Assembly (NCBI GenBank): GCA_965227875.1
Contig: OZ245783.1
Location: 5,022,001 to 5,086,000 of the forward strand
DNA from: G965227875 sp965227875
Lineage (GTDB): Bacteria > Pseudomonadota > Alphaproteobacteria > Rhizobiales > JAJFHC01
Reading direction: 5' to 3'
Length of the DNA stretch: 64,000 nt
The notes under the pieces are model-generated. The model saw only the letters and a list, made by a program, of their open reading frames with translations. It was not told the origin of the DNA and did not search any database. The translations under genes and the position numbers were made by a program. Positions 51,337-60,650 of the stretch are shown one piece after another; position 1 is the first letter of the stretch; every line of letters starts with the position of its first letter.

Positions 51337-52247
51337 GCACGGCAACGCAGATCGCCGACCTTCGTGGTGGGCACCGCGCCGGTTCGGGATTTCTCATCAG
51401 GTGCCCGAACCTGGCCCATGAGGACAAAAATCCGTCGTGTTTCGTGAGAGATCACCCGGATGGGAGCGTCAGATTTCAGTGTTTCGCCGGATGCAACTGG
51501 CGCGACGTTCGCGCCGGCGCGGTGTCGCTCGGGCTCATCGAACCTTTCGGTTCCAGGTCTAGGCCACGGGTAAACCAACTTCAGCATGGCGCTCCAGGTC
51601 ATCTTGTAAAAAATGATGGTGGCGATGCGAGAGCCATTGCAAATGCCCGACAGACTTTCGCCAACACGGTGATAGCTGCCGGCACCGTCGTGGAGACCTA
51701 CCTCCGTCACCGGTGCATTTCCATTCCTGTGCCGCCAGCCTTGCGGTTTCACCCATGCCTGTCCCATCCAGGTGCAAGCGGTCTTCATGCCGCTATGGCG
51801 GCACAAACCTGGCGCTGGGGAGAAACGTCTCCATCGGCCGTTCACCTCACTTATCTGACGCCAGATGCACGCAAGGCAGACTTGCGCCCACCTCGGGTCA
51901 TCTATGGTCGGTACGGAGCTCAAGGGGCCGGCGTCTGGTTTGGCAAACCCGGCGCAACGATTCAGATTGCCGAAGGTATCGAAACGGCACTATCGGCATA
52001 TGAACTGACGGGCGTACCGACGGTCGCCGCCCTATCCGCACACCACCTTGGAAGATTGCATTTACCGAATACGGTCACACGGATCGTAATTGCTGCGGAT
52101 CATGATGAACCCGGTCTGAAAGCGGCACAGGACGCAGCTCAGGCGTATCACGCAAGAGGTATCAAAACCGAAATCCGTGTTCCTGAGACACGGGGACACG
52201 ACTGGAACGATTACCTTCAGAAGCATGTTGAAGGAATTGCATCATGA
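51333..52247 (+). CDS. Zinc-binding Toprim-domain protein (primase-like)
   Basis: 304 residues. The N terminus has a zinc-binding pattern of the CHC2 primase type (Cys24, His29, Cys36, Cys50, Cys54, around RCPNLAHEDKNPSCF and FQCFAGC). A Toprim domain follows, with the catalytic Glu214 (IAEGIETA) and the DxD pair Asp256/Asp258 (AADHDEPG). This suggests primase-like synthesis for element replication, working with the downstream helicase-like protein. It overlaps both neighbours by four bases. The central part (about 70-190) is less conserved. Confidence 0.85.
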   Translation: MSTATQIADLRGGHRAGSGFLIRCPNLAHEDKNPSCFVRDHPDGSVRFQCFAGCNWRDVRAGAVSLGLIEPFGSRSRPRVNQLQHGAPGHLVKNDGGDARAIANARQTFANTVIAAGTVVETYLRHRCISIPVPPALRFHPCLSHPGASGLHAAMAAQTWRWGETSPSAVHLTYLTPDARKADLRPPRVIYGRYGAQGAGVWFGKPGATIQIAEGIETALSAYELTGVPTVAALSAHHLGRLHLPNTVTRIVIAADHDEPGLKAAQDAAQAYHARGIKTEIRVPETRGHDWNDYLQKHVEGIAS

Positions 52248-53794
52248 CGGCACAGGAACTCAATGGAATAAAAGTGCCGACAGTCAATAACGAGTCTGAG
52301 CTGCTCCGTCTCGCGGCCATGGACAAAACCACATACCTTCGAGAGAGAAAAGCGGCGGCTGAACGCCTCCACATACCGGAGAGCACCCTCGACAAGCAGG
52401 TTGAAGTGGCGCGCAACGAAACCGAAGCCCACCACAAGCCCGGATCAACCGCCCTGTTAGTACGCTTCGATCCATGGCCCGACGAAGTCGGCGGCATCGA
52501 GCTCCTTGATGAGCTTGTGGCCCAGGTGCTCAGATTCGTCGCGATTGAGGAACATCAGGCGCAGACCGTCGCGGGATGGATCCTATTTGCACATTGCTTC
52601 GAAGCCTTCGAGATATCGCCAAGGCTTTTTGTAACATCGCCGGAAAAGAGGTGCGGCAAGTCCACACTCCTGCAGGTCTTGCACAAGCTCGTGCCGAAAC
52701 CGTTGTTTGCCGGCAATGCGTCTCCGTCGGCGATGTTCCGATTGGCCGACGCGGATCAGCCCACAATCATCCTCGACGAGGTTGATGGTTACGTGAAGGG
52801 AAGCGAAGACTTTCGCAACATCATCAATGCGGGTCATGCGGTCGACAACTGCCACGTGATCCGCAACGTCGGTGAAGGAACGAAAATGAAACCCGCCGTG
52901 TTCCGGGTTTGGTGTCCTGTGGCACTAGGCGGCATCGGTTGTCTGCAAGGCACCATCGAGGACAGAAGCATCATCATCAAGATGCGTCGTCGCAAGCCCT
53001 GCGAGAAAGTCGACAAGGCACGCCGCAGGTTACTGAAGGAACTCGAACCGCTTGCCAGAAAAGCGGCACGATGGGCTTCCGATCATGTCGATGCTCTCAA
53101 GGATTTCGAACCGACAGTGCCTGACGAACTGAACGACAGGGCCGCAGACAACTGGGAACCACTCCTCGCGATTGGCGAAATCATTGGCGGTCCTTGGCCG
53201 GAGAGGCTCCGTGGTGCTTCGATCCGATTGAGCGTTGTCGAACGGGCAGACGAGGAAGGATCAGCCGGAGCCATGCTTCTGTCGGACTGCTGGCAGGTCT
53301 TCAAGATGAAGAAGGCAGATCGGCTGTTCAGCACAGACCTCGTGGAAGCTCTCACCAACATGGAAGATCGTCCGTGGGTCGAATGGCGGCGAGGGCATCC
53401 TATAACGGCAAATGGAATCGCGAAAATTCTTAAGCAATATGACATCTTACCCGGCACCATTCGCGTCGGCACAAAAACGGCAAAGGGCTACTACCAGTCG
53501 AAATTCCGGGAGCCTTACGAAAGGTACTGTCATGACAACACGACGGTCAACGTGCAGGACGCCCCCGAATCACAACGTCACAACGTCACAAACGGCTTAG
53601 AATCACCGGATATCGCTGTATCGGAGACGTCACACGCCAGGTCTGCGTTACGTCCCGAAATCGACCAAAAATCCCAGAAACCTAAGGGTTGTGACCATGT
53701 GACGCCTGCAGGACCTTCCCACTGCTCGTTCTCGGCAGGTCCTACTATCCCGGAACCGGCGGAACGCGCCAGCGGATGGAAAGAAACATTGTGA
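52244..53794 (+). CDS. DUF3631-containing P-loop ATPase, helicase-like
   Basis: 516 residues. A Walker A motif (SPEKRCGKST, residues 132-141) and Walker B (IILDEVD, 175-181) lie in a domain matching the DUF3631 pattern, including a variant sensor region (VWCPVALGGIGCLQGTIEDRSIIIKMRRR). Such proteins usually sit next to Toprim primase genes in integrative elements and probably unwind the element origin. The last ~80 residues are polar and low in structure. The start overlaps the Toprim gene by four bases; its 3' end overlaps the next gene by 19. Confidence 0.82.
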   Translation: MTAQELNGIKVPTVNNESELLRLAAMDKTTYLRERKAAAERLHIPESTLDKQVEVARNETEAHHKPGSTALLVRFDPWPDEVGGIELLDELVAQVLRFVAIEEHQAQTVAGWILFAHCFEAFEISPRLFVTSPEKRCGKSTLLQVLHKLVPKPLFAGNASPSAMFRLADADQPTIILDEVDGYVKGSEDFRNIINAGHAVDNCHVIRNVGEGTKMKPAVFRVWCPVALGGIGCLQGTIEDRSIIIKMRRRKPCEKVDKARRRLLKELEPLARKAARWASDHVDALKDFEPTVPDELNDRAADNWEPLLAIGEIIGGPWPERLRGASIRLSVVERADEEGSAGAMLLSDCWQVFKMKKADRLFSTDLVEALTNMEDRPWVEWRRGHPITANGIAKILKQYDILPGTIRVGTKTAKGYYQSKFREPYERYCHDNTTVNVQDAPESQRHNVTNGLESPDIAVSETSHARSALRPEIDQKSQKPKGCDHVTPAGPSHCSFSAGPTIPEPAERASGWKETL

Positions 53795-54297
53795 GCGCGG
53801 TCCTGAAACTGCTCGACGAAGCGAGACAAGCCGGCATCGAATTCAGGATCGAGCACGGTACAGTCACGATGGAGGCAGCATGCCCACCGACGAGTGAACT
53901 CATTGAGCGGCTTCGGTCTCACAGGGCTGAATTGTATCAGCTTCTATCAAGAAGCGACGCATGGAGGCCGGAAGACTGGCAGGCGTTTTATGATGAACGC
54001 GCAGCGATAGCCGAATTCGACTCCGGGCTTTCCCCACAGGACGCGAAGAGCCTGGCAGTCGAGGCGTGCATATCCACCTGGCTAGATCAGAATCCGGAAA
54101 CTTCCGATCCCGGTGCCTGTGCACATTGTGGACTGAGAGAAACTTCGGATACCATCGTGCTTCCCTTCGGCCCTGACAGATCCGCACTTGTCTGGCTGCA
54201 CGCCAGATGCTGGTCGACCTGGTTCGCGCGACGTAAGGCTCGCGCTCGAACGGCGCTTGCACAATCAGGCATTCCGGTTTTTGGCGAGGCAACTTGA
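53776..54297 (+). CDS. Small putative zinc-binding protein with TubC_N-like N terminus
   Basis: 173 residues. The first ~55 (VLKLLDEARQAGIEFRIEH, then ELIERLRSHRAELYQLL) resemble the TubC N-terminal docking-type fold often found in element proteins beside Toprim/DUF3631 genes. The C-terminal part has a probable zinc site made of CAHCG and HARCW. It ends the replication-type cluster and overlaps the previous gene by 19 bases. Function is unknown; a structural or adaptor role in element replication is a guess. Confidence 0.7.
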   Translation: MERNIVSAVLKLLDEARQAGIEFRIEHGTVTMEAACPPTSELIERLRSHRAELYQLLSRSDAWRPEDWQAFYDERAAIAEFDSGLSPQDAKSLAVEACISTWLDQNPETSDPGACAHCGLRETSDTIVLPFGPDRSALVWLHARCWSTWFARRKARARTALAQSGIPVFGEAT

Positions 54298-54341
54298 TGC
54301 AAATGCAGTCGATTGATCGGTGCAGTTTGACTTGAGACCAC

Positions 54342-54366
54342 GGAAGCCTGCGTACCGCAGGCTTCC
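54342..54366. terminator. Perfect 10-bp stem-loop between convergent genes
   Basis: GGAAGCCTGC and GCAGGCTTCC pair perfectly around the 5-base loop GTACC. It lies between two convergent stop codons, so it may end both transcripts. Neither side has a T run, so termination strength is uncertain. Confidence 0.5.
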
Positions 54367-54389
54367 ATGCTGACTCCGAACTGAATCCC

Positions 54390-55838
54390 TTAAATTTCGG
54401 TCGGTTGCAGGACGGATACATCGGCCTGTACGTCGTACATTTCCGCCAGTCTTTCAAGAATCGCCTTCTTTTCCACATTGCTCGCGTGCGTCATCACGAA
54501 CCAGCCATCGATTTCGCGGCACCCTCGCCCTTCAGGAGGTCGATCGCGGGAAACAAGAGGTTGCCCGCCAAGCTTGAGGCCGGACCGCGACACCCGCCCC
54601 AGACCAAACCGCGAAACCGATCGTGCAAGAACGTCTGCCGCGCAGTCTCCAGATACCTGTTCACCGGCCAGGTCCACGACAAGTCGACTTTTCGGACCGC
54701 GTGTGCTCGTCGTTCTCGGCGCCGATGCACCAATCTGGTCATCAGTGCCCTTTTCGATGAGGTCGACAACTATGCCGCGAAGACCCTTTAGTTTCTCCTC
54801 TATCTCTTCAATCCGAGAAATAACCGACTGCAATTCTGCCGACATGTCCGGCGCAGGCTCTCGCACAGTTCTGCTATGGGGCCGCTTGTCGGGTCCGGAT
54901 TGCACGGGAGTGGCCACATGCCCTTTCTTAATTTCATGGCTGCTACCAGACCCAATAGTCTTCACCGTCGAGAACGCACCAGTTTCTCCGAGAACTTCGG
55001 CATCGGCGTCATACCAATCGAACCAGGGGATCCCGTTGCCGACATACTGTTCCGACGTGATCGGTTCTTGAGCGGGCAATTCACCCGTGACGTGCGTCCA
55101 CTGTTCCGCATTCAGTATGGTGACGAAGATCCGCCGTGCGGCGGACTCGTCCCAGACATCGATACCGTACTCGTCCTTGTAAATATCCTGATGCATCAAG
55201 CCACCGGCGCCGAGGCCCATTTCCGCTACGTCCATGCATACTTGCGAACGCATCTCAAGCAGTGGCTCGGTCGGAAACAGCCGATCATAGACCTCACGTT
55301 CCATTGGACAGACGAGCAATTGGATACCGCCATTGTCGGCGTGGCCGGTCAATTGTTCCTCTACAGTCAGTCCGTCTCCAAGAGGCGCGGCGACGAACTG
55401 GCGGACCTTGCCTTTTTCTACACAGTACCCGTCTAGCCAGGGCTGACGTGGGACTACGATGTAATCCTGAGGCAGTGACTGCAGCGGTTTTTGCCACTCG
55501 TCTCCGTTGACAGCATTGATCTTTCCGGTCGCGATCTTGACGGCAAAGGGATACCGGTCATGCACCCGCCTTCCGAAACTCGAGAAACTGATCCACATGG
55601 CTTCGGACTGCCACATCGGCATGAGTAGCCCTCCCCGGCGAACAACTGGTGCCGGCAGGCCGGAGGCATGATCATCCAGATGCCGAAGCGGAAAATTGCC
55701 GAGACCGGCAGGAAGCGGATACGTCTCGTCGTTATTGGGTAAGCGCAATGTGCGTTGGAATTCGATCCGGCAGCGCGCATCCTCGTGAACCTCAGGAAAC
55801 GAAAACTCGATCGTGTCATTGTGCAGGCTGATCGTCAT
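54390..55838 (-). CDS. Conserved protein of unknown function paired with XRE regulator
   Basis: 482 residues; I do not recognise a named family. It has no signal peptide or membrane helix. The N-terminal ~300 residues are rich in aromatic residues and Pro, with motifs such as YPLPAGLGNFPLR, LPMWQSEAMWISF, YPFAVKIATGKINA, PRQPWLDGYCV and VEEQLTGHADNGG. GIPWFDWYDAD follows at about 270. A helical, possibly coiled-coil stretch (LQSVISRIEEIEEKLKGL) lies near 335-355. A basic, variable region and a short C-terminal helix close it. It starts 20 bases after the XRE gene, so the two form an operon. It lies downstream of Zorya on the same strand. Confidence 0.75.
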   Translation of the reverse strand: MTISLHNDTIEFSFPEVHEDARCRIEFQRTLRLPNNDETYPLPAGLGNFPLRHLDDHASGLPAPVVRRGGLLMPMWQSEAMWISFSSFGRRVHDRYPFAVKIATGKINAVNGDEWQKPLQSLPQDYIVVPRQPWLDGYCVEKGKVRQFVAAPLGDGLTVEEQLTGHADNGGIQLLVCPMEREVYDRLFPTEPLLEMRSQVCMDVAEMGLGAGGLMHQDIYKDEYGIDVWDESAARRIFVTILNAEQWTHVTGELPAQEPITSEQYVGNGIPWFDWYDADAEVLGETGAFSTVKTIGSGSSHEIKKGHVATPVQSGPDKRPHSRTVREPAPDMSAELQSVISRIEEIEEKLKGLRGIVVDLIEKGTDDQIGASAPRTTSTRGPKSRLVVDLAGEQVSGDCAADVLARSVSRFGLGRVSRSGLKLGGQPLVSRDRPPEGRGCREIDGWFVMTHASNVEKKAILERLAEMYDVQADVSVLQPTEI

Positions 55839-55858
55839 GCTTGCTCTCCTATTGAAGT

Positions 55859-56209
55859 TTACCAGTCGCCATCGCGCACTTCGCGAACGACTGTAAGAAT
55901 TGCGTGGTCCGGGCTTTCCTTGAGCTGTCTGATCAATTGCGCAAAAACCTGCGGCCTCTTGCGAATGATTTCCTGCAGGTCACTGGAAACCTTTCCTGCC
56001 ATCGCGAGTAGAACATCAGGGTCCTCGCCGAGCTCCGCCGCAAGTCTCCTGACAACATCTTCAGAAGGCGGCCCAAACTCGCCTCTCTCGATCTTGCTCA
56101 GATAGGTCGGCTGGATACCCACGCGTCCGGCAAGTTTGCGGATGGAAAAATCCCGGTCGGTTTCGATGAGACGTTCCCGAACGGATCGTATGTGTTTGCC
56201 AAAATGCAT
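55859..56209 (-). CDS. XRE-family helix-turn-helix regulator
   Basis: 116 residues from MHFGKHIRSVRER. It has a canonical XRE helix-turn-helix (FSIRKLAGRVGIQPTYLSKI) and a helical tail (VSSDLQEIIRKRPQVFAQLI). An in-frame ATG at 56236 would add nine residues but would put the start inside the inverted repeat and upstream of the expected transcript start. The shorter form is therefore likely, although neither has a good ribosome site. It should repress its own operon, which includes the 482-residue protein, and perhaps other island genes. Confidence 0.85.
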   Translation of the reverse strand: MHFGKHIRSVRERLIETDRDFSIRKLAGRVGIQPTYLSKIERGEFGPPSEDVVRRLAAELGEDPDVLLAMAGKVSSDLQEIIRKRPQVFAQLIRQLKESPDHAILTVVREVRDGDW

Positions 56210-56215
56210 ATGTAG

Positions 56216-56242
56216 TGTGTAGTACTTATTACACATATTGTA
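56216..56242 (-). promoter_or_regulatory. Autoregulatory operator and -10 element of the XRE operon
   Basis: TGTGTA (56216-56221) and its complement TACACA (56230-56235) are separated by 8 bases, a typical XRE dimer site. Directly upstream on the minus strand is a -10-like TACAAT (56242-56237). The expected transcription start falls inside the repeat. No clear -35 was found. Confidence 0.55.
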
Positions 56243-56304
56243 AAGCGCATATTCTCCCGCTATGAGAATCTTGTGATGAACGACCGAGCCTTCTTAATCT
56301 GGGC

Positions 56305-59277
56305 TCAGGATCCCATCACGCCTTCGAACAACTCTTCGACATCGCTCTCGCTTTCCGGCGGAGCAAGCAGATGCCCCGAAAGTGCCCTCTTCCGGTCAAG
56401 CAGATTATCCAGCTTCAAGTCGAAAGATACGTCTCCGAACTGCGGGTGTATCGACATGGGAACGTGTATCGTCACGGGTTTGTCCTGGCCGATCCGATAA
56501 ACCCGATCATTGCATTGATCTTCAACGGCCGGATTCCACCAGCGCGACAGATGAACCACGTGATTTGCCGCAGTGATGGTCAAACCCACACCAGCCGCAC
56601 GTGGCGACAGGATCATGACATCGAAACCGTTCGGCCTCGCCTGGAACTCATCGACCATGGATTGCCGCTTTTCACCCGGCACGTCACCATTGATGATCAT
56701 GGGTTCCGAAGGAAGGTCGAATGTCATGGCAAGCCCCGTGGCCATGGTCCGCTGGACCGCCTTTGATTCCACAAAAAGCAGAACCTTCTCGTTCCGGTCT
56801 TTGATCTTTTCCAGAATGTTCATGCACAACCGAACGCGCGCCGACTGGTCCACCCAGGCCTCGAACGCTTCCAAGTCACCGGGGTCGATGTCTGCCTGCA
56901 GATCTGGATGAAGTGAAATCCCTCTGAACCGATGGATGGCTTCCAGCATCGTCGCTCTTGATGCACTGAGTGCTTTCGCCGCCTCGACGGCCTCGACATA
57001 GGCCCTGGACTGTGCCTTCGGCATTTCCGCCTTGTAGGTCTCGAAGGTTTTCGTCGGCAGCCCCTCAAGAATGTCTTCCTTCATGCGGCGCTTGAGGACA
57101 CCTGGAATGCCTGCGTCAGCGCAATCAAGCTGTCCTTTGAGCCTTGCAAGCTGTTCGCTTGTCGCGTCGCCATACTCCTTGTTGAAGCCTCTGAGGTCGC
57201 CAAGGTATCCCGGTGCGATCCGGTCCATGATGCACCACAGGTCTTCGAGGCGGTTTTCGACTGGCGTACCGGTAAGACCCAAAACGAAATCGGCACTCAG
57301 GGTTTTCGCCGCGTGTGCGCTGATGGTGTCGGGCGACTTGATGCGCTGCATCTCGTCAAAGACAGCCACTGAGTAACCCACCCTTGCAAACGCCCGATGA
57401 TATGTGGCGAGCGTCTGGTACGTAACGAGGATCCACCCTGCCTCTCGAAGTCGCCCCACATCGAGCGCATTTTCAGGGGTCCAGCCAGGCCCCTTCTTCA
57501 TCTTGAGATATCTAAGCCCCTCCCCGAACGCTTCGACCCGTTCCCCGAGGACATCATCACCCAGATGCTGCTCGGCTTCGTTGATCCAAGTCCTGAGGAG
57601 CGCGGTAGGCGCAACGATGAGCGCCGGCGCGTTCAATGCACTGCGATCTTGTCCACGGGCCTGCAGGTTCGCTCGCCTCCACGCCAGGAAGGCGAGCGCC
57701 TGATAGGTCTTTCCCAACCCCATGTCGTCAGCCAACAGCACACCGGGCCATCCGGCTTTCCATGTGCTGATCAACCAGTCTATTCCCTCGACCTGGTGCG
57801 GTTTGGGATCCGAACAGACCCGGCTGCCAAAACCGACATCTTCTCCGATAGCCGGCTTGCGAGGTGACAGCCCAAGAACGTAGTTCGGATTCTCCAGATT
57901 GTTCTCGATCAGAAGAACATTGCGGTCCTTTCTGGATTTCTCTGTCGGTTCAGCATCAGGGCCCTTGGTACCCGCAAGATCTTTTTCCTTCTCCTCTTCG
58001 CGACGAACCACGTCCTCGATGGCCGTTTCAAGCGCGTCCACTTGAATGGGTTGGCCATTAACGTCGACAAGCCGTTCCTGGTTGTCTTTTGCTTCCTGGA
58101 TACGTTGCGCAAGACTTTCGATCGGCTCGGTGATGGTCAACTCTTGTCCGTTCACGGACAGTTTGAGCCCCTCCGGCATCCAGGCGGTTTTGAAGCGCGC
58201 CAACCAAGGCAGTGATGGCGGTTCCCACAGGCCGAGTCCGGTTACACGATCGGAATATTGTTTCGTCTCAACGAAATACGCAGCAGCATCAGCCTCGTTT
58301 TCCAGGCTTGCCGCAAGGTAACTTCGTGGATTCTTGACGAATTTCCGACGTTCTGCGCCGGGAAGACTCCGCGCCTCCTTTACGACAGTCAACGCCTCCT
58401 TCAAACCTGGGTCCAGAACCACGAAGGTACTTCTTCCAAGGACATAGGCGCTGGAAACCGATCGATCGTTTGCAAACCGAACTTTCGAGAATCCGTTCTG
58501 TAGGTCCGGAGGCAAGAGTGCGTCAGCAGACTCGTCCCGCAAATCTTCTGTTGACGGCTCCGCATCACCGTCTTCCGGCGCCGCGTTGTCATCCTGATCA
58601 AGTTGCCGCTTCGAACGCGCCATGAGCACGGGAAGAAAATCCGGACCGGAGGCAGTCTCCTGCACGTCGAGGGCGAAGCTACCGGCCTGATAAATTGTCA
58701 AGGATTTGAGGTAATCGTCCGTGGAGACATCCTGTCCTGTGATTTCACCAAGGGCGTCTTGAACCGGTCCCCAGACCGCTATCCGGTTCATTGGCTCTTC
58801 GCCAACTGTTTCATTGAAACCGTCAATCGCCTCAAGCAGGTCGTAGATCGCCCTTCCAAGACGCCAGTCGTTTTGCCCGTAGGACAGAAAGGCACCGGTG
58901 CGTCGCGGCCGCACTTCCGAATAGTCGCTGTCTCGCCACCTCAGCGAGATCCTCGTTTCGGGTTGATCAACACGCCCCTTTGCCTCGATCTGGCAAGATG
59001 CTGAGGAAAGTGGAGGCAGACCGATCTGTGCTGCGAACCCGGCACCAAGACCTGCAACCTCGTCATGAGGGATAACCATGCTCCTGCCATCTTCACTGAC
59101 GGCAGCACGTTTTTCAGAGACCATTCGGTTGAGGCGAGCGACGGCAGGCACCGTCTTTTTGACCCCTCCCCACTCATTTACCGGCAACTCTTTTGAGGCG
59201 AGAACACGTCGCCTCAAAAGGCTCACAATGGCGCCTTGCCCCGACACGGTTGCCCTGAATTGTTCAGCCAAAATCAA
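56305..59277 (-). CDS. zorD: Zorya type I protein ZorD: SNF2-like helicase/nuclease-type effector
   Basis: 990 residues. The N-terminal ~480 residues are not assigned to a known fold. A full SNF2-type motor follows: Walker A DDMGLGKT (517-524), motif II DEMQ (641-644), motif III LTGTPVENR, and C-terminal motifs RAAGVGLTITAANHVV and QCNDRVYRIGQ. In Zorya type I, ZorD acts on invading DNA after the ZorAB motor senses phage at the envelope. It begins at a TTG overlapping the zorC stop (TTGA), so expression is coupled. It is the last gene of the zor operon, 96 bp before the XRE start. Confidence 0.9.
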   Translation of the reverse strand: MILAEQFRATVSGQGAIVSLLRRRVLASKELPVNEWGGVKKTVPAVARLNRMVSEKRAAVSEDGRSMVIPHDEVAGLGAGFAAQIGLPPLSSASCQIEAKGRVDQPETRISLRWRDSDYSEVRPRRTGAFLSYGQNDWRLGRAIYDLLEAIDGFNETVGEEPMNRIAVWGPVQDALGEITGQDVSTDDYLKSLTIYQAGSFALDVQETASGPDFLPVLMARSKRQLDQDDNAAPEDGDAEPSTEDLRDESADALLPPDLQNGFSKVRFANDRSVSSAYVLGRSTFVVLDPGLKEALTVVKEARSLPGAERRKFVKNPRSYLAASLENEADAAAYFVETKQYSDRVTGLGLWEPPSLPWLARFKTAWMPEGLKLSVNGQELTITEPIESLAQRIQEAKDNQERLVDVNGQPIQVDALETAIEDVVRREEEKEKDLAGTKGPDAEPTEKSRKDRNVLLIENNLENPNYVLGLSPRKPAIGEDVGFGSRVCSDPKPHQVEGIDWLISTWKAGWPGVLLADDMGLGKTYQALAFLAWRRANLQARGQDRSALNAPALIVAPTALLRTWINEAEQHLGDDVLGERVEAFGEGLRYLKMKKGPGWTPENALDVGRLREAGWILVTYQTLATYHRAFARVGYSVAVFDEMQRIKSPDTISAHAAKTLSADFVLGLTGTPVENRLEDLWCIMDRIAPGYLGDLRGFNKEYGDATSEQLARLKGQLDCADAGIPGVLKRRMKEDILEGLPTKTFETYKAEMPKAQSRAYVEAVEAAKALSASRATMLEAIHRFRGISLHPDLQADIDPGDLEAFEAWVDQSARVRLCMNILEKIKDRNEKVLLFVESKAVQRTMATGLAMTFDLPSEPMIINGDVPGEKRQSMVDEFQARPNGFDVMILSPRAAGVGLTITAANHVVHLSRWWNPAVEDQCNDRVYRIGQDKPVTIHVPMSIHPQFGDVSFDLKLDNLLDRKRALSGHLLAPPESESDVEELFEGVMGS

Positions 59278-60650
59278 TCAATCCTGTACTCGGCTTGCGA
59301 AATACGCACCCCGGTTAACCCCTGAAGCTTGCGGGCCACCTTCCCTTGCCAGGTGTATCCGTCTGTCGGACGATGACCTTGCGAGAAAATCCTGTCCGTT
59401 TCCACATTCCCACTTCGAGATGCTCGCAGGTCTTTCGGGGAATAGGTATTGTTGAAAAGTTTTGGCCCCTCTGTCTTGTCACTCCAGATGTGACATCTGC
59501 CGTTGTGGCTCCATTCCACGACCAGACTGCTCCCCATCTCAAGCATTAGCGCCGCTTGCCCCGTTTCGACATGATCAGAGAATCTCCCGAATTTGGTGTC
59601 CCTTCCAAATCGTGCTCGCGCTTCATTTGCACCATCCGAGTCAAAAACAACCCATGCGGTATCAATCAGCCCACGCGCATGAACCGCCTCCCAGAACTTC
59701 CGTCGATATCTCCACATGTTTCGGTCGGCAACCCGGTCGACGATATCGAGAAACTGCCGAAGGGTTTGCTCGGTCAGCCAACGAAGCATCACCGCTTCCG
59801 CATCAGGCATGGGGGACCACCGCCCAGGATGTATCCTGGGATCCCCGATGATGCTCGTCAGGAACTCGACAATCTTGTCGCTTTCCGCCTTGTCTGGGTT
59901 TCCGTTTCCGTAGGGGCGCAACAAGGCATTGGCCAGATAAGGACGCGCCACCTCGAAGATCAGAGAATCGTCATCGCCAACGGCTATGCGTTTCGCAAAA
60001 TCCACCCTTTCGAATCCGTCCAGACTTCCATCTACTTCAACCTGCTCCAATGCCATTTGCGTACAATGTGCAGCAAAGCCTCCCATCGCCGTGCTGGCAC
60101 CCAAACCGTACTGTCTGAACAGGTCGGGGATGGCGCACTCAGCCTCAAGCGCTGTTTCCGCGACCAGGTCAGCCCCGGCATCAATGTCAAAAACCTCAAG
60201 GTCGTTGTGCAATTTGTAGTAATAGAGACATCTGCTGTCGCAAGTGCGAGCGAGGAAGCGAGCAATGTCCTTAATCCCGGGCAACTCTTCCCGGTAGTAC
60301 GTGAGAAATGCCGCACAAAGAGATCTGACAAGCCGTGGGCGGGCTGCATTTTGAATCTGCCGCAACAATTCATCCAGGACGTGGCTCTCCTCGGCAAGAG
60401 CGGGAGTTGTGGACCACAGGCACCACACTGCATCGGCAAGTGTCTTTCGGTCCAAGGCCTCGCCCCTATTGACGAGGGAAGCGATCCGCGCAGCAATCTC
60501 GTTGTAATCCCGTCCTTCGCGAAATCCTTCTCTGCGATTGTCGGACAGGATCTTGTCGCTTGCGGACTGGACGCGGGAGATCTCCGTCAGCGGCACCCAA
60601 CCAAGCCTGACATCGCCGACGGATCTGATTGCGTCCTTAAGGCTGACCAT
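59274..60650 (-). CDS. zorC: Zorya type I protein ZorC (EH_Signature domain)
   Basis: 458 residues, predicted cytoplasmic. The C-terminal half carries the EH_Signature pattern, with WVVFDSDGANEARARFG, ALMLEMGSSLVVEWSHNG (the named Glu and His) and CHIWSD. The N-terminal half is helical and variable. In type I Zorya, ZorC is thought to bind DNA and work with ZorD downstream of the membrane motor. I start at the ATG at 60650, which has GAGAG upstream; a TTG at 60665 would lengthen the overlap with zorB. The coding overlap with zorB is 14 bases. Confidence 0.88.
   Translation of the reverse strand: MVSLKDAIRSVGDVRLGWVPLTEISRVQSASDKILSDNRREGFREGRDYNEIAARIASLVNRGEALDRKTLADAVWCLWSTTPALAEESHVLDELLRQIQNAARPRLVRSLCAAFLTYYREELPGIKDIARFLARTCDSRCLYYYKLHNDLEVFDIDAGADLVAETALEAECAIPDLFRQYGLGASTAMGGFAAHCTQMALEQVEVDGSLDGFERVDFAKRIAVGDDDSLIFEVARPYLANALLRPYGNGNPDKAESDKIVEFLTSIIGDPRIHPGRWSPMPDAEAVMLRWLTEQTLRQFLDIVDRVADRNMWRYRRKFWEAVHARGLIDTAWVVFDSDGANEARARFGRDTKFGRFSDHVETGQAALMLEMGSSLVVEWSHNGRCHIWSDKTEGPKLFNNTYSPKDLRASRSGNVETDRIFSQGHRPTDGYTWQGKVARKLQGLTGVRISQAEYRID

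Noticed and set aside
51273..51923. 216-codon minus-strand open frame over the Toprim gene
   Set aside because: It is a shadow of a well supported coding region with zinc and Toprim motifs on the other strand.
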